From contig NZ_JAAKEL010000001.1 of NCBI RefSeq assembly GCF_011039205.1, positions 248,001 to 312,000 of the forward strand: DNA of 64,000 nucleotides, given 5' to 3'. Position numbers and translations under genes: made by a program. Of the stretch, positions 8,251 to 17,396 are shown piece by piece (the first letter of the stretch is position 1; every line of letters begins with the position of its first letter). A model generated the notes under the pieces. The model did not search any database, had not been told where the DNA came from, and saw only the letters and a program-made list of their open reading frames with translations. The stretch is from Dysgonomonas sp. ZJ279. GTDB lineage: Bacteria; Bacteroidota; Bacteroidia; Bacteroidales; Dysgonomonadaceae.

Positions 8251-9249
8251 ATGAAACAAATACTAAATAGACTTTTTGAGCATCAATATCTCAACCGTGA
8301 CGAAGCGAAAGAGGTAATGACCAAGATGGCAGCAGGAGAATACAACGAATCGCAAATTGCCGCTTTTATAAGCGTATTTCTGATGCGTAGTATCAATGTC
8401 GATGAATTTCTCGGTTTTGCCGATGCTTTGCTCGATCTGCGTACCAATGTAGACGCTTTAGTTCCTTACAATCCGATCGATATCGTAGGAACGGGAGGCG
8501 ACAACAAAAATACGTTCAATATTTCTACACTTTCGTGCTTTGTTGTTGCAGGCGCAGGATATAAAGTTGCAAAACATGGTAACTATGGTGCGACTTCTGT
8601 TAGTGGGGCATCTACTGTAATGGAACAGCATGGTGTGAAATTCACGAAAGATATAAGTAAACTCGAAGAGTCGTTGGATAAACTGAATATTGCTTACCTG
8701 CATGCACCATTATTTAATGACGCGTTAAGAATAGTAGCACCTGTGCGTAAAGCATTGGGAGTGCGTACATTCTTTAATATGTTAGGGCCGATAGTGAATC
8801 CTATCAAACCCAAAAGGACAGTGTTAGGGGTATTCAATCTTAAAATGGCTCGTATGTATTTCTATACATATCAGCAGACCGATGTGGATTATTCGATAGT
8901 ACATAGTCTGGATGGGTATGATGAAATTTCGCTTACGAATGACTTTAAGGTTATCAACAAGTTTGGCGAGAGTATTTATTCACCCGAAGACCTTGGCTTT
9001 AATCGTTGTACAGACAAAGATCTGGATGGTGGCACAACGAAGGAAGATGCGGCAGTAATCTTTAGCAGTGTCATAAATAATACGGCTACCGAGGCGCAGA
9101 AAAATGCAGTTATAGCTAATTCGGCGATTGCTATTCAGACAATAAATTCAAATCTATCTCTTGAAGAATGTATTGCACAGGCTCGCGAGTCGATAGATAG
9201 CGGCAAGGTGAAGATTCTGTTTAAGAAATTTATTGAACTAAATAGCTAA
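8251..9249 (+). CDS. trpD: Anthranilate phosphoribosyltransferase
   Basis: A 332-residue enzyme that transfers phosphoribose from PRPP to anthranilate. I prefer the ATG at 8251 (MKQILNRLFE, the usual family N-terminus) to the GTG at 8242. The PRPP-binding motif GTGGD is near residues 80-84, followed by NTFNIST, and KHGNYGATSVSGASTV (near 107-122) matches the family's second signature. It lies directly behind a palindromic repeat, so its translation start region is supplied by that element. It is unfused to trpG, unlike in enteric bacteria. Confidence 0.95.
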   Translation: MKQILNRLFEHQYLNRDEAKEVMTKMAAGEYNESQIAAFISVFLMRSINVDEFLGFADALLDLRTNVDALVPYNPIDIVGTGGDNKNTFNISTLSCFVVAGAGYKVAKHGNYGATSVSGASTVMEQHGVKFTKDISKLEESLDKLNIAYLHAPLFNDALRIVAPVRKALGVRTFFNMLGPIVNPIKPKRTVLGVFNLKMARMYFYTYQQTDVDYSIVHSLDGYDEISLTNDFKVINKFGESIYSPEDLGFNRCTDKDLDGGTTKEDAAVIFSSVINNTATEAQKNAVIANSAIAIQTINSNLSLEECIAQARESIDSGKVKILFKKFIELNS

Positions 9250-9254
9250 TTATA

Positions 9255-9569
9255 ATGAACGACTTTACTGTTCCTAAAGATCATATCAACTTTTTGGCAA
9301 AGAAATTATTTGACAATTGTGGCGAAATCATTGATGGTTCTATCGCTTACTTAGATGTAGACGGCGGCGGTCCAATTGAATCGCATACTCACGAGCATTC
9401 TCATCTGTTTATTGTAATCAGTGGAGAGGCTCGAATAAAGTTAGGCGATAAAGAAACAATAGTAGGGGCTAATGAGTCGTTTCTTGTAGATGGCATGATC
9501 CCTCATTCGGTATGGAATAATATAAATATACAAACGGTGATGATTGGTATTTCGGTAAAGAGTAATTAA
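9255..9569 (+). CDS. Small cupin-domain protein
   Basis: A 104-residue single-domain cupin. The first cupin motif is visible as ESHTHEHSHLFIVISGEA (about 38-55), with three His residues suitable for metal binding. The second motif is seen around GMIPHSVWNN (near 85-94). Small cupins can be metal-dependent isomerases, dioxygenases or ligand-binding proteins, so the activity cannot be named. It starts 5 bp after trpD and is followed 19 bp later by a chorismate mutase-like gene, so it is co-transcribed with tryptophan synthesis. No obvious signal peptide. Confidence 0.85.
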   Translation: MNDFTVPKDHINFLAKKLFDNCGEIIDGSIAYLDVDGGGPIESHTHEHSHLFIVISGEARIKLGDKETIVGANESFLVDGMIPHSVWNNINIQTVMIGISVKSN

Positions 9570-9588
9570 GAATAGAAAAGGATAACTT

Positions 9589-9915
9589 ATGGAATCAAAT
9601 AATATTACTCATTGCACTTCCTTAGATGAAGTCCGTCTCAATATAGATAAGATAGACAACGCTTTGGTGAAGCTTATAGCAGACAGAAGCCGCTATGTGG
9701 ATCAGGCTGCGCAATTTAAAAAGACAACGAACGATGTTGTTGCAGTAGATAGGGTGAGCTTGGTAATTAATAAAGTAAAATCATTAGCAGAACAGCATAG
9801 TTTAGACCCTTCTATTGTGGAAAAGGTATATAGAACAATGATTAGAGTTTTTACGGAAGAAGAGCTTGCAAAACAAAATCCATTATATAGTGATATGAAA
9901 AAATCATATTATTAA
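9589..9915 (+). CDS. AroQ-type chorismate mutase domain protein
   Basis: A 108-residue all-helical protein of the type II chorismate mutase fold. The sequence shows LDEVRLNIDKID near 13-24, then ADRSRYVDQAAQFKK near 31-45, with the Arg and Lys positions expected to hold the substrate's carboxylates. The Asp-Arg region is VAVDRVSLV. The C-terminal helix reads FTEEEL where many mutases have a Gln, so the pericyclic-reaction site is slightly atypical. The family converts chorismate to prephenate; a related subgroup (PchB) is an isochorismate-pyruvate lyase. In a trp operon this would compete with TrpE for chorismate, so a regulatory or lyase role should be considered. Confidence 0.82.
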   Translation: MESNNITHCTSLDEVRLNIDKIDNALVKLIADRSRYVDQAAQFKKTTNDVVAVDRVSLVINKVKSLAEQHSLDPSIVEKVYRTMIRVFTEEELAKQNPLYSDMKKSYY

Positions 9916-9936
9916 TAGAGTTTTAGAAAAGATAAA

Positions 9937-10509
9937 ATGAAAAAAGTTCTGATTATAAACGGACACCCTGACAGAGAAAGTTTTTGTCATGCTTTACATC
10001 AAAGCTATAAAAAAGGGAGTTTAAGTAAAGGTAGCGAAGTACAAGAAATAGCTCTTGCTGACATGGTATTCAATCCCAATCTGGCTTATGGATATAGAAA
10101 GCGTACAGAATTGGAGCCCGATATGTTAGAAGCTTGGGCAAAGTTGCAATGGGCTGAGCATATTGTATGGATCTATCCTACATGGTGGGCTTCTATGCCA
10201 GCTATTTTGAAAGGATTTATAGATCGATTGTTTCTCCCCGGATTTGCTTTCGAGTACCAAGAGAAATCTCCATTCCCTAAAAAGCTATTAGTGGGTAAAA
10301 CTTCCGAAATAATCAGCACAATGGACTCTCCTGTCTGGTATTACAAATGGATAGTAGGAGATATCGGTGGCAAACTCATCCGTAAAAATATCGGAGCTTT
10401 TTGCGGAATAAAAAATATACGCACCACGTATCTGGCTGTAATGAAGACATCGACAGCAGAACAGCGAATCAAATGGCTGCAAAAAGTAGAAAGAATAGCA
10501 TCTAAGTAA
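9937..10509 (+). CDS. NAD(P)H:quinone oxidoreductase-like flavodoxin-fold protein
   Basis: A 190-residue protein of the NQO1/MdaB/KefF flavodoxin-like family, which binds FMN or FAD and performs two-electron reductions of quinones or similar acceptors with NAD(P)H. Visible features are the N-terminal strand and phosphate loop (VLIINGHPDRESFCHAL, about 4-20), IYPTWWASMPAILKGFIDR (near 84-102), and an internal GGKLIRKN region. It starts 21 bp after the chorismate mutase-like gene and precedes the MFS gene by 62 bp. No signal peptide, so it is cytoplasmic. The substrate is unknown; an aromatic metabolite from the chorismate branch is possible but inferred only from position. Confidence 0.85.
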   Translation: MKKVLIINGHPDRESFCHALHQSYKKGSLSKGSEVQEIALADMVFNPNLAYGYRKRTELEPDMLEAWAKLQWAEHIVWIYPTWWASMPAILKGFIDRLFLPGFAFEYQEKSPFPKKLLVGKTSEIISTMDSPVWYYKWIVGDIGGKLIRKNIGAFCGIKNIRTTYLAVMKTSTAEQRIKWLQKVERIASK

Positions 10510-10571
10510 TATTAATTAGTTACGAGTTACAAGGTTGTTTTTAAGAACAACAAATCAAGAAATAGAATTTA

Positions 10572-11777
10572 ATGGAAACCCAACAATTACAGCTCAAGCG
10601 CATACGTTTAGCAGTCTTTGCATTTTATTTTTGCCAGGGCTTATGCTTTTCGAGTTGGGCAAGTCGCATACCCGATATTAAATCGTTTCTCAGCCTCGAC
10701 GATGCCGCTTGGGGAACAATTTTATTTATGATACCTATCGGGCAGGTTTGTGCCATGACCATATCGGGGCTACTTGTTTCGAAACTGGGGAGTAGAAATA
10801 TCTTAAAGTATGCCTTTCCATTATATTCTCTAAGCTTGTTGGCTATCGGTTTGTCAACTACTCAATACTCATTGATCTTGAGCCTTGTGTTTTATGGAAT
10901 ATGTGGTAATTTCTGCAACATATCGGTAAATACGCAAGGTGTCACAACCGAGAATTTATATGGGAAATCTATCATGTCGTCCTTTCATGGAGGTTGGAGC
11001 CTGGCAGGATTCACAGGCTCGTTGATCGGACTCTTGATGATCAATCTGAAAGTCAGCCCCTTTCATCACTTTATTTTCATTATTATTCTTGTTAATTGTA
11101 TTGCGTTCTTCAATCATAAATACTTGCAGCCGGATATGAAAAAAGTGAGGGCTAATCCCGAAGATCAATTGGCTAAAAAGAGAAATAAACCTGAAAAATT
11201 CCTCTTTATGCTCGGTATAGTGGCTTTCTGTGGAATGGCAGCCGAAGGCAGTATGTTCGATTGGAGCGGTATCTATTTCAAAGATGTGGTGAAAGTGCCC
11301 GAATCGCTTGTTCCGATTGGATTTACAGCTTTTATGATAATGATGGCATCGGGGCGTTTTGTTGCAGACAAGGCTATAAGAAGATGGAGCAGAATGCGGA
11401 TCATACAAATGAGCGGATTTTTAATTTTTCTTGGTCTACTCATTTCAGTTGCCTATCCACATATTATTGTGACCACTATCGGTTTTATGATTGTAGGATT
11501 GGGCACATCGAGTATAGTACCTACAATATATAGTATTGCCGGACAAAAAACAAGGATACCGACAGGTCTGGCACTGACAATCGTATCGAGTATCAGCTTT
11601 CTTGGATTCCTTGCAGGACCGCCATTGATAGGCTATATTTCGCATGTAACCAGTTTGCGGTACTCGTATGCAATGGTTAGCTTGTTAGGGATATGTATTA
11701 TAATACTTGTGTCACAAATAAGAGTGTTTAAGAAAGATAAGACAGAGATCGTCGAGAATGTAGTAATTAATGAATAA
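10572..11777 (+). CDS. MFS transporter in the trp operon
   Basis: A 401-residue major facilitator protein with about 12 hydrophobic segments. The first half contains SRIPDIKSFLSLDDAAWGTILF, typical of the YbjJ/fucose-permease-like group, and the second half restarts after a charged loop near 195-208 (KKVRANPEDQLAKKRNKPEK). It sits between the flavodoxin-fold gene and trpC with only 14 bp to trpC, so it is part of the operon. Export or uptake of an aromatic compound (tryptophan, anthranilate, indole or a derivative) is a reasonable guess, but nothing in the sequence fixes the substrate. Confidence 0.85.
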   Translation: METQQLQLKRIRLAVFAFYFCQGLCFSSWASRIPDIKSFLSLDDAAWGTILFMIPIGQVCAMTISGLLVSKLGSRNILKYAFPLYSLSLLAIGLSTTQYSLILSLVFYGICGNFCNISVNTQGVTTENLYGKSIMSSFHGGWSLAGFTGSLIGLLMINLKVSPFHHFIFIIILVNCIAFFNHKYLQPDMKKVRANPEDQLAKKRNKPEKFLFMLGIVAFCGMAAEGSMFDWSGIYFKDVVKVPESLVPIGFTAFMIMMASGRFVADKAIRRWSRMRIIQMSGFLIFLGLLISVAYPHIIVTTIGFMIVGLGTSSIVPTIYSIAGQKTRIPTGLALTIVSSISFLGFLAGPPLIGYISHVTSLRYSYAMVSLLGICIIILVSQIRVFKKDKTEIVENVVINE

Positions 11778-11791
11778 TTAACCCAAAAGAT

Positions 11792-12574
11792 ATGGACAAT
11801 ATATTAGATAAGATAATAGCAAATAAACGTATCGAAGTAGCGCAGCAAAAGAGTGTTATCAGTATCGCTGAATTAGCAAAGAAGATTATCGACACTACGA
11901 ATAAGTATTCTTTTAAAGAGTCCCTTTTAAATTCTTCTACGGGAATTATATCCGAATTTAAGAGAAGGTCACCATCTCGTGGATGGATTTTCGAGAATGC
12001 TAGGATCGAAGAAGTTATTCCTTTCTACTCGAAAAACGGAGCAAGTGCTATATCGGTACTTACCGATCTTGATTTCTTTGGTGGTACGCTCGCCGATTTG
12101 GAATTAGCTCGTAGTATAACTGAAACTCCCCTTTTGCGTAAAGATTTTATGATAGACGAATATCAGCTTTATCAGGCAAAAATATATGGGGCGAATGCCA
12201 TATTGCTTATTGCATCCGCATTATCGGTTGACGAAACAAAACAATTGGCTGCTAAAGCAAAAGATTTAGGCTTAGATGTTTTGTTAGAAATACATAACGA
12301 AAAAGAGTTAGACCATATTAACGATAAAGTGGATGTGGTAGGCGTAAACAACCGCAACCTGAGCACTTTCGTTACAGACATACAAATATCGTTCGATTTA
12401 GTAGAAAAGATACCCAATGAATTTGTGAAAATATCGGAAAGCGGAATTTCTCAACCTCAAACAGTAATCGATTTGCAAGGGGTCGGATACAGAGGATTCC
12501 TGATGGGAGAGAACTTTATGAAAACCGATAATCCGGGTAAAGCATTAGACGATTTCATTAAGCAATTGAAATGA
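11792..12574 (+). CDS. trpC: Indole-3-glycerol-phosphate synthase
   Basis: A 260-residue (beta-alpha)8 barrel that closes the indole ring of CdRP to give indole-3-glycerol phosphate. Family motifs are present: SEFKRRSPSRGWI (near 54-66) with the catalytic lysine segment, LLRKDFMIDEYQ (near 114-125), VGVNNRNL (near 183-190), and ISESGIS (near 216-222). It is a stand-alone TrpC, not fused to TrpF. Its stop overlaps the trpF start by 4 bp (ATGA), which implies translational coupling. Confidence 0.96.
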   Translation: MDNILDKIIANKRIEVAQQKSVISIAELAKKIIDTTNKYSFKESLLNSSTGIISEFKRRSPSRGWIFENARIEEVIPFYSKNGASAISVLTDLDFFGGTLADLELARSITETPLLRKDFMIDEYQLYQAKIYGANAILLIASALSVDETKQLAAKAKDLGLDVLLEIHNEKELDHINDKVDVVGVNNRNLSTFVTDIQISFDLVEKIPNEFVKISESGISQPQTVIDLQGVGYRGFLMGENFMKTDNPGKALDDFIKQLK

Positions 12575-13197
12575 AGATAAAAGTTTGCGGGATGAAAGAT
12601 CCCAAGAATATAGAGGCTCTGGGCAAATTGCCGGTCGATTTTATGGGATTGATATTCTATCCTAAATCGCCACGGTGTATAAATGATCTGGACCCGCAGG
12701 TTTTGAATGTATTGCCTAAAACAATCGAGCGGGTAGGAATATTTGTCAATGAGGATATAGATATCGTTTTAGGGCGAATAGCTGAATACAATCTGAATAA
12801 GGTTCAATTGCACGGACAGGAATCTGCTGAATATTGTTCTCAGTGTAAAAGCTTATCTAAAGCCGAGGTGATTAAAGCATTCAATGTATCGGACGAAAAG
12901 GATTTTGAGCAAACGAAAGAATATGAGACTGTTTGCGACTATTTCTTATTCGATACAAAAACAAAACATCACGGTGGCTCGGGTCTGAAATTCGATTGGT
13001 CTATCTTAAAAGCATACGATGGTGAAACCCCTTTCTTTTTAAGCGGAGGAATATCGATAAATGATGTCGAAAATATAAAAACATTGTCCTTTCCAAAACT
13101 ATACGCTTTAGATTTAAACAGCAAGTTCGAGACAGAACCCGGAATAAAGGATATTCCATTAATAGAGAAATTTATAAAAGAACTAAGATATGAATAG
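12571..13197 (+). CDS. trpF: Phosphoribosylanthranilate isomerase
   Basis: A 208-residue (beta-alpha)8 barrel that performs the Amadori rearrangement of phosphoribosylanthranilate to CdRP. The start [13 protein letters not shown] contains the catalytic Cys (residue 5). The catalytic Asp is in FDTKT (near 128-132), followed by [10 protein letters not shown], and the phosphate loop is FLSGGIS. It overlaps trpC by 4 bp and trpA by 8 bp, so trpC, trpF and trpA form a tightly coupled trio. Confidence 0.95.
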   Translation: MKIKVCGMKDPKNIEALGKLPVDFMGLIFYPKSPRCINDLDPQVLNVLPKTIERVGIFVNEDIDIVLGRIAEYNLNKVQLHGQESAEYCSQCKSLSKAEVIKAFNVSDEKDFEQTKEYETVCDYFLFDTKTKHHGGSGLKFDWSILKAYDGETPFFLSGGISINDVENIKTLSFPKLYALDLNSKFETEPGIKDIPLIEKFIKELRYE

Positions 13198-13963
13198 AAT
13201 AAAACAACTTTTTGAAAGTAAACAAAAGGATATACTTTCCATCTATTTCACAGCAGGGTATCCGCAATTGAATGATACATGCGATGTGATTCGCGAGTTG
13301 CAGGCTAACGGCATCGATTTGATCGAGATAGGTATACCTTTCTCCGACCCGATGGCAGATGGTCCGACAATACAGGCTAGCGGTACAGTAGCTCTCCGTA
13401 ATGGTATGACTCTAAGAATACTATTCGACCAGTTAAAAGACATTCGTAAAGATGTAACGATACCATTAATCTTGATGGGCTATTTAAATCCGATTATGCA
13501 ATATGGCTTTGAGGATTTTTGTAAGAAATGTAAGGAAGTGGGTGTAGACGGAGCTATTATTCCCGATCTGCCTTTCAAGGATTATATTGAAGAATATAAA
13601 CCGATAGCCGATAAATATGATATCAAGATAGTAATGCTTATTACCCCCGAAACTTCGGATGAGCGTGTTCGTCTGATAGATGAGCATACCGATGGATTTA
13701 TCTATATGGTATCGTCAGCATCGACTACAGGTGCGCAAAAAAGCTTCGACGAGGGTAAACAGGCTTATTTCCGAAAAATCAATGGAATGAATCTGCGTAA
13801 TCCTCGTCTTATCGGCTTCGGAATATCGAACAAGGCGACTCTTGACGCAGCGCAAGCTAACGCCAGTGGTGCAATTATAGGCAGTAAATTTATTACCTTA
13901 TTGAAAGAGTCGGCTAGTATAAAAGAAGCGGTGAGCGAATTAAAGAAGAGTTTGGAAAGTTAA
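13190..13963 (+). CDS. trpA: Tryptophan synthase alpha chain
   Basis: A 257-residue (beta-alpha)8 barrel that cleaves indole-3-glycerol phosphate to indole and glyceraldehyde 3-phosphate and channels indole to TrpB. The catalytic Glu and Asp are visible in [18 protein letters not shown] (near 45-62). [15 protein letters not shown] (near 168-182) and IGFGIS (near 208-213) match the phosphate-binding and barrel-closing segments. It overlaps trpF by 8 bp and is the last gene before the operon terminator at 13990. Its partner TrpB1 is the first structural gene of the same operon. Confidence 0.96.
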   Translation: MNRIKQLFESKQKDILSIYFTAGYPQLNDTCDVIRELQANGIDLIEIGIPFSDPMADGPTIQASGTVALRNGMTLRILFDQLKDIRKDVTIPLILMGYLNPIMQYGFEDFCKKCKEVGVDGAIIPDLPFKDYIEEYKPIADKYDIKIVMLITPETSDERVRLIDEHTDGFIYMVSSASTTGAQKSFDEGKQAYFRKINGMNLRNPRLIGFGISNKATLDAAQANASGAIIGSKFITLLKESASIKEAVSELKKSLES

Positions 13964-13989
13964 TCGATAACTTAGAATTTATATAAGAG

Positions 13990-14021
13990 AGCTTGAATGT
14001 GAATATTCAAGCTTTTTTTTT
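13990..14021 (+). terminator. Terminator of the trp operon
   Basis: A 9-bp perfect stem (agcttgaat at 13990-13998, attcaagct at 14005-14013) is followed by an uninterrupted T run to 14021. It ends directly in front of the next promoter. Confidence 0.9.
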
Positions 14022-14023
14022 GA

Positions 14024-14031
14024 TACCTTTG
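14024..14031 (+). promoter_or_regulatory. Putative -7 box for the glycan cluster
   Basis: TACCTTTG fits the Bacteroidota TAnnTTTG element 24 bp before the flippase ATG. No good TTTG lies at the expected -33 distance, because that position falls inside the trp terminator stem. A weak promoter is likely. Confidence 0.5.
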
Positions 14032-14054
14032 TCTTACAAAGATGTACAAAATAA

Positions 14055-15494
14055 ATGTCTGAACCTCTCAAGAAAAAAACAGCAGTAGCTCTTACATGGA
14101 GCTTTATAGATAAAGGTGGACAACAAGTTATCCAACTTGTGTTCATGTTTATATTGGCTCGTTTGCTCTCTACCGACGATTTCGGATTAATCGCAGTATT
14201 GGCTATTTTTACTGCAGTAGCAAACTTGCTTCAAGAGAGTGGATTCTCTTCCGCCCTTATTCGCAAGAAAGAGGTATTAAATCAAGAATATAGCTCTATT
14301 TTTTACTTCAATATTTCGATTAGTATATTTCTATATATTGTACTTTTCTTTTGTGCACCATTCATTAGCGCATATTATGATAAACCGATACTGACTAATC
14401 TATCACGCTTCATATTCCTTTCTTTCGTTTTTAATGCGTTAAGCATTATTCAAAACGTGAATCTGGTACGTAATATGGATTTCAAAACCAATACCCGAAT
14501 CACGCTTATTGCTGGCTGTATATCGGGCATAATTGCTATTGTAATGGCATTTAGTGGTTATGGAGTTTGGAGCCTTGCAGCACAATTGGTAATCCAAAGC
14601 TTTCTGCGAAGTGTATTCCTTTGGATTTTTATCAAGTGGAGACCGCAGGGCGGCTTTACATTTCTGCATATCAAGCGGATGTCTTCTTTCAGTATAAAGG
14701 TTTTACTGACAGCTATTCTCAATCAGGTTTGTAGTAATATTTATGCTATTATTATAGGGAAATATTTTTCGATATCTCAGGCGGGTATATATGGTCAGTC
14801 GGTCAAATTGAACAATATACCTCAATCGGTGATAAGCGATGGCATCAAAAGTGTAGCATACCCATTGCTTACACATATAAACGATGATGAGAGAGGGATC
14901 AGAGCCTATCGGAAAATAATGCGCATTACAGCATTTATATCGTTCCCTATTGCGCTAATAATGATTGTGATGGCAAAGCCTATCGTCATGATACTGTTGT
15001 CCGAAAAATGGATTGATGCCATCCCTATCTTACAGATATTAGCGGTTGGAGGATCGGTATTCCCACTATATAGCCTTATAGCTACCCTTCTTCAACATAG
15101 GGGGAAGTCGGGGCGATTCTTTATTATCGAATTGATACGTAATATTCTATCTCTTACTTCTATTCTGATATCTATCCGATATGGCGTTTTAGGATTGGTA
15201 ACGGGGGTAAGTATTGTCAATATTTTAGCCTTTTTTATAGGGTATGTGTTTGTAGGTCGGGTTACAACCTATAAGTTGAAACATGTATTATCGGATATAT
15301 TTCCCTATATCTCAATTGCAATTATATCTTTTGCCCCACTCTATTTTTTTAATAGAATAATTGAGAATAATTTCCTGCTATTGGCTGTACAGTTAATTTT
15401 AGGTACAGGGATATATATATTGATCGTAAAACTTCTGGGGTCGAAAGTGTTGGATGATTGTATCAATCTGATAAGGCGAAAAGAGCAGGATTAA
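14055..15494 (+). CDS. Wzx-like oligosaccharide flippase (MATE/MVF superfamily)
   Basis: A 479-residue polytopic membrane protein with about 12-14 hydrophobic segments, beginning with the family's amphipathic start (KKKTAVALTWSFIDKGGQQVIQL). The pattern matches polysaccharide transporters (Wzx/TuaB-like) that flip undecaprenyl-linked repeat units across the inner membrane. It is the first gene of a four-gene cluster with a fucosyltransferase, a GT2 and a LicD protein, all closely spaced, which supports a role in surface polysaccharide or O-antigen export. No polymerase (Wzy) is visible, so the locus is small or incomplete. Confidence 0.9.
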   Translation: MSEPLKKKTAVALTWSFIDKGGQQVIQLVFMFILARLLSTDDFGLIAVLAIFTAVANLLQESGFSSALIRKKEVLNQEYSSIFYFNISISIFLYIVLFFCAPFISAYYDKPILTNLSRFIFLSFVFNALSIIQNVNLVRNMDFKTNTRITLIAGCISGIIAIVMAFSGYGVWSLAAQLVIQSFLRSVFLWIFIKWRPQGGFTFLHIKRMSSFSIKVLLTAILNQVCSNIYAIIIGKYFSISQAGIYGQSVKLNNIPQSVISDGIKSVAYPLLTHINDDERGIRAYRKIMRITAFISFPIALIMIVMAKPIVMILLSEKWIDAIPILQILAVGGSVFPLYSLIATLLQHRGKSGRFFIIELIRNILSLTSILISIRYGVLGLVTGVSIVNILAFFIGYVFVGRVTTYKLKHVLSDIFPYISIAIISFAPLYFFNRIIENNFLLLAVQLILGTGIYILIVKLLGSKVLDDCINLIRRKEQD

Positions 15495-15509
15495 TTTTAT
15501 TTTATACGA

Positions 15510-16385
15510 ATGGTTACAGTTATATTATCGGGAGGGTTAGGCAATCAGATGTTTCAATATGCTGCGGCTAAGGGATTAGCAAAACGTTTGAATACATCTG
15601 TGGCTATAGATTTATACGCTCTTGAAAAGAAGACTCAAACTACTAACCGATTGTATGCCCTTGATATCTTTAATATAGATGAGAAAATAACTTCATCACT
15701 TAAAACCAAGCTATTCGTAAAAGCCCGCCCCTTTATCCAGAAACACTACCCGTTCTTTCAGAAACTGGGATTCTTTTCCGATCGATGGGCTATCTTGTAC
15801 GAACCGAAGTTCGAGACGCTGGGAGGTAATATTTTTATGTCGGGTTATTTTCAAAGCGAGCGGTATTTTAAAGAAACAGAAGAAGACATTCGACGTGATT
15901 TTACGTTCAGATATCCTCTTGATGGCAAGAATTTAGAATTGTCAGAGGAAATTAAAAATACAAACTCTGTTGCGGTGCACATTCGTCGCGGAGACTATGT
16001 TACAGATAAAAGTGCAGTTAATAATTTTGTAACTTGCGATAAAGGTTACTACGAAAAAGCTATTGAAATTATCCGCACGAAGGTGGTTAATCCTGTATTT
16101 TATATCTTTTCCGAAGATTTTGATTGGGTGAAAGAAAATCTTAGCTTTGGTGATGCTCCTATTCATTATGTTAGAGGAAATAGTGGTAATAAAAGCTATA
16201 TTGACCTCCAACTGATGAGTTTGTGCAAGCACAATATTATAGCAAACAGCACTTTTAGTTGGTGGGCTGCATGGCTCAACAATAACTCAGATAAAATAGT
16301 CATAGCACCCGATAAGTGGTATGCTGATGAGAATAAAAACGAATTACTGGATGAATTTTACCCGAAAGGGTGGATTAAAATATAA
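15510..16385 (+). CDS. GT11 alpha-1,2-fucosyltransferase-like protein
   Basis: A 291-residue cytoplasmic glycosyltransferase of family GT11. Signature motifs are GGLGNQMFQYAAAKGLA (residues 8-24), the GDP-fucose-binding motif HIRRGDYV (near 155-162), and a C-terminal NSTFSWWAAWLN (near 247-258). The family transfers L-fucose from GDP-fucose in alpha-1,2 linkage, usually to galactose. It lies 15 bp after the flippase. GDP-fucose synthesis genes are not in this window. Assignment to the family is firm; acceptor sugar is not known. Confidence 0.93.
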   Translation: MVTVILSGGLGNQMFQYAAAKGLAKRLNTSVAIDLYALEKKTQTTNRLYALDIFNIDEKITSSLKTKLFVKARPFIQKHYPFFQKLGFFSDRWAILYEPKFETLGGNIFMSGYFQSERYFKETEEDIRRDFTFRYPLDGKNLELSEEIKNTNSVAVHIRRGDYVTDKSAVNNFVTCDKGYYEKAIEIIRTKVVNPVFYIFSEDFDWVKENLSFGDAPIHYVRGNSGNKSYIDLQLMSLCKHNIIANSTFSWWAAWLNNNSDKIVIAPDKWYADENKNELLDEFYPKGWIKI

Positions 16386-16394
16386 TAAAAAACG

Positions 16395-17396
16395 ATGCCT
16401 AAAGTTTCAATCTTGATGCCTGTCTACAATGCCGAGTTATATATTGCTCAGGCTATTGAAAGTATCATTACCCAGACCTTTACCGATTGGGAATTGATAC
16501 TTATCAATGATGGCTCAACTGATAGGAGCGAGGCAATAGTATCGAAATACAAAGACAATCGGATTTATTACTTGAAGAATACCGGAAATATTGGCTTAAT
16601 CAAAACGCTTAATCGTGGTATCGATTATTGTGGCGGTGAATATATTGCCCGCATGGATGCCGATGATATTTCTTTTTGTGACAGATTGGAAAAGCAGGTG
16701 GAATTCTTAGATAAGCATCCCTCGCATATTATGTGTGGAACAAATGCATTGGTTATAAACAATTTTAATGATGTTACAGGTCGGATAAGGAATCTGGCAA
16801 GTAATAATCTATTACAGATAAATCTGTTATTCTCCGATCCTTTTGTACATCCGAGTATGATGATACGCCGCAATATCTTAATCGAAAATAGGTATGACGA
16901 AAGATATAAGCATGTCGAGGATTATGAATTGTGGTGTAGGATTGCTAATCTGGGAGAAATAGCGAATCTTAAAAAAGAACTATTCTTATATCGTTGGCAC
17001 AATTCGAATGTATCCGTTTTGAATGCTGATACACAAAGCATACTGAAAGATAAAATCATTATCGATGGATTAAAAGAACTCGGTATTCAGCCAAGTGAAG
17101 AGGAACTATATTGTCACAAAATTACATTTCAATTATATGCTTTAGGTAAGAAACAAGAAGTCTCGATAGATCAATTTGATAATATAGCCGCTTGGTTTTC
17201 CAAACTGACTCGCCAGAATAAGATAAAAAGGAAATACAAACAATCTGATTTTATAGCATTTATTTGGAGTCGGTGGGCTGTTTTATGTATCTCTCAGAAA
17301 AAATATAACAAGCTGCTTTTTCCTAAATTTGCTTCATACAACCCGATTGTATTAGTAAAATTAATAAAGCTGGTTTGTATTTTAAGCCGTAAATAA
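16395..17396 (+). CDS. Family 2 glycosyltransferase
   Basis: A 333-residue GT-A fold glycosyltransferase. The N-terminus PKVSILMPVYNAELYIAQA, INDGSTDRS (near 36-44) and the metal-binding MDADD (near 89-93) are standard GT2 features. EDYELWCRI (near 176-184) corresponds to the conserved ED acceptor/base motif. It would transfer a sugar onto a lipid-linked oligosaccharide. It starts 9 bp after the fucosyltransferase gene, and its stop codon overlaps the start of the LicD gene by one base. Confidence 0.92.
   Translation: MPKVSILMPVYNAELYIAQAIESIITQTFTDWELILINDGSTDRSEAIVSKYKDNRIYYLKNTGNIGLIKTLNRGIDYCGGEYIARMDADDISFCDRLEKQVEFLDKHPSHIMCGTNALVINNFNDVTGRIRNLASNNLLQINLLFSDPFVHPSMMIRRNILIENRYDERYKHVEDYELWCRIANLGEIANLKKELFLYRWHNSNVSVLNADTQSILKDKIIIDGLKELGIQPSEEELYCHKITFQLYALGKKQEVSIDQFDNIAAWFSKLTRQNKIKRKYKQSDFIAFIWSRWAVLCISQKKYNKLLFPKFASYNPIVLVKLIKLVCILSRK

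Noticed and set aside
11261-11533. 90-codon frame inside the MFS gene as a possible frameshift
   Set aside because: The MFS frame is continuous and complete across this region; the overlapping frame has no homology-like features.
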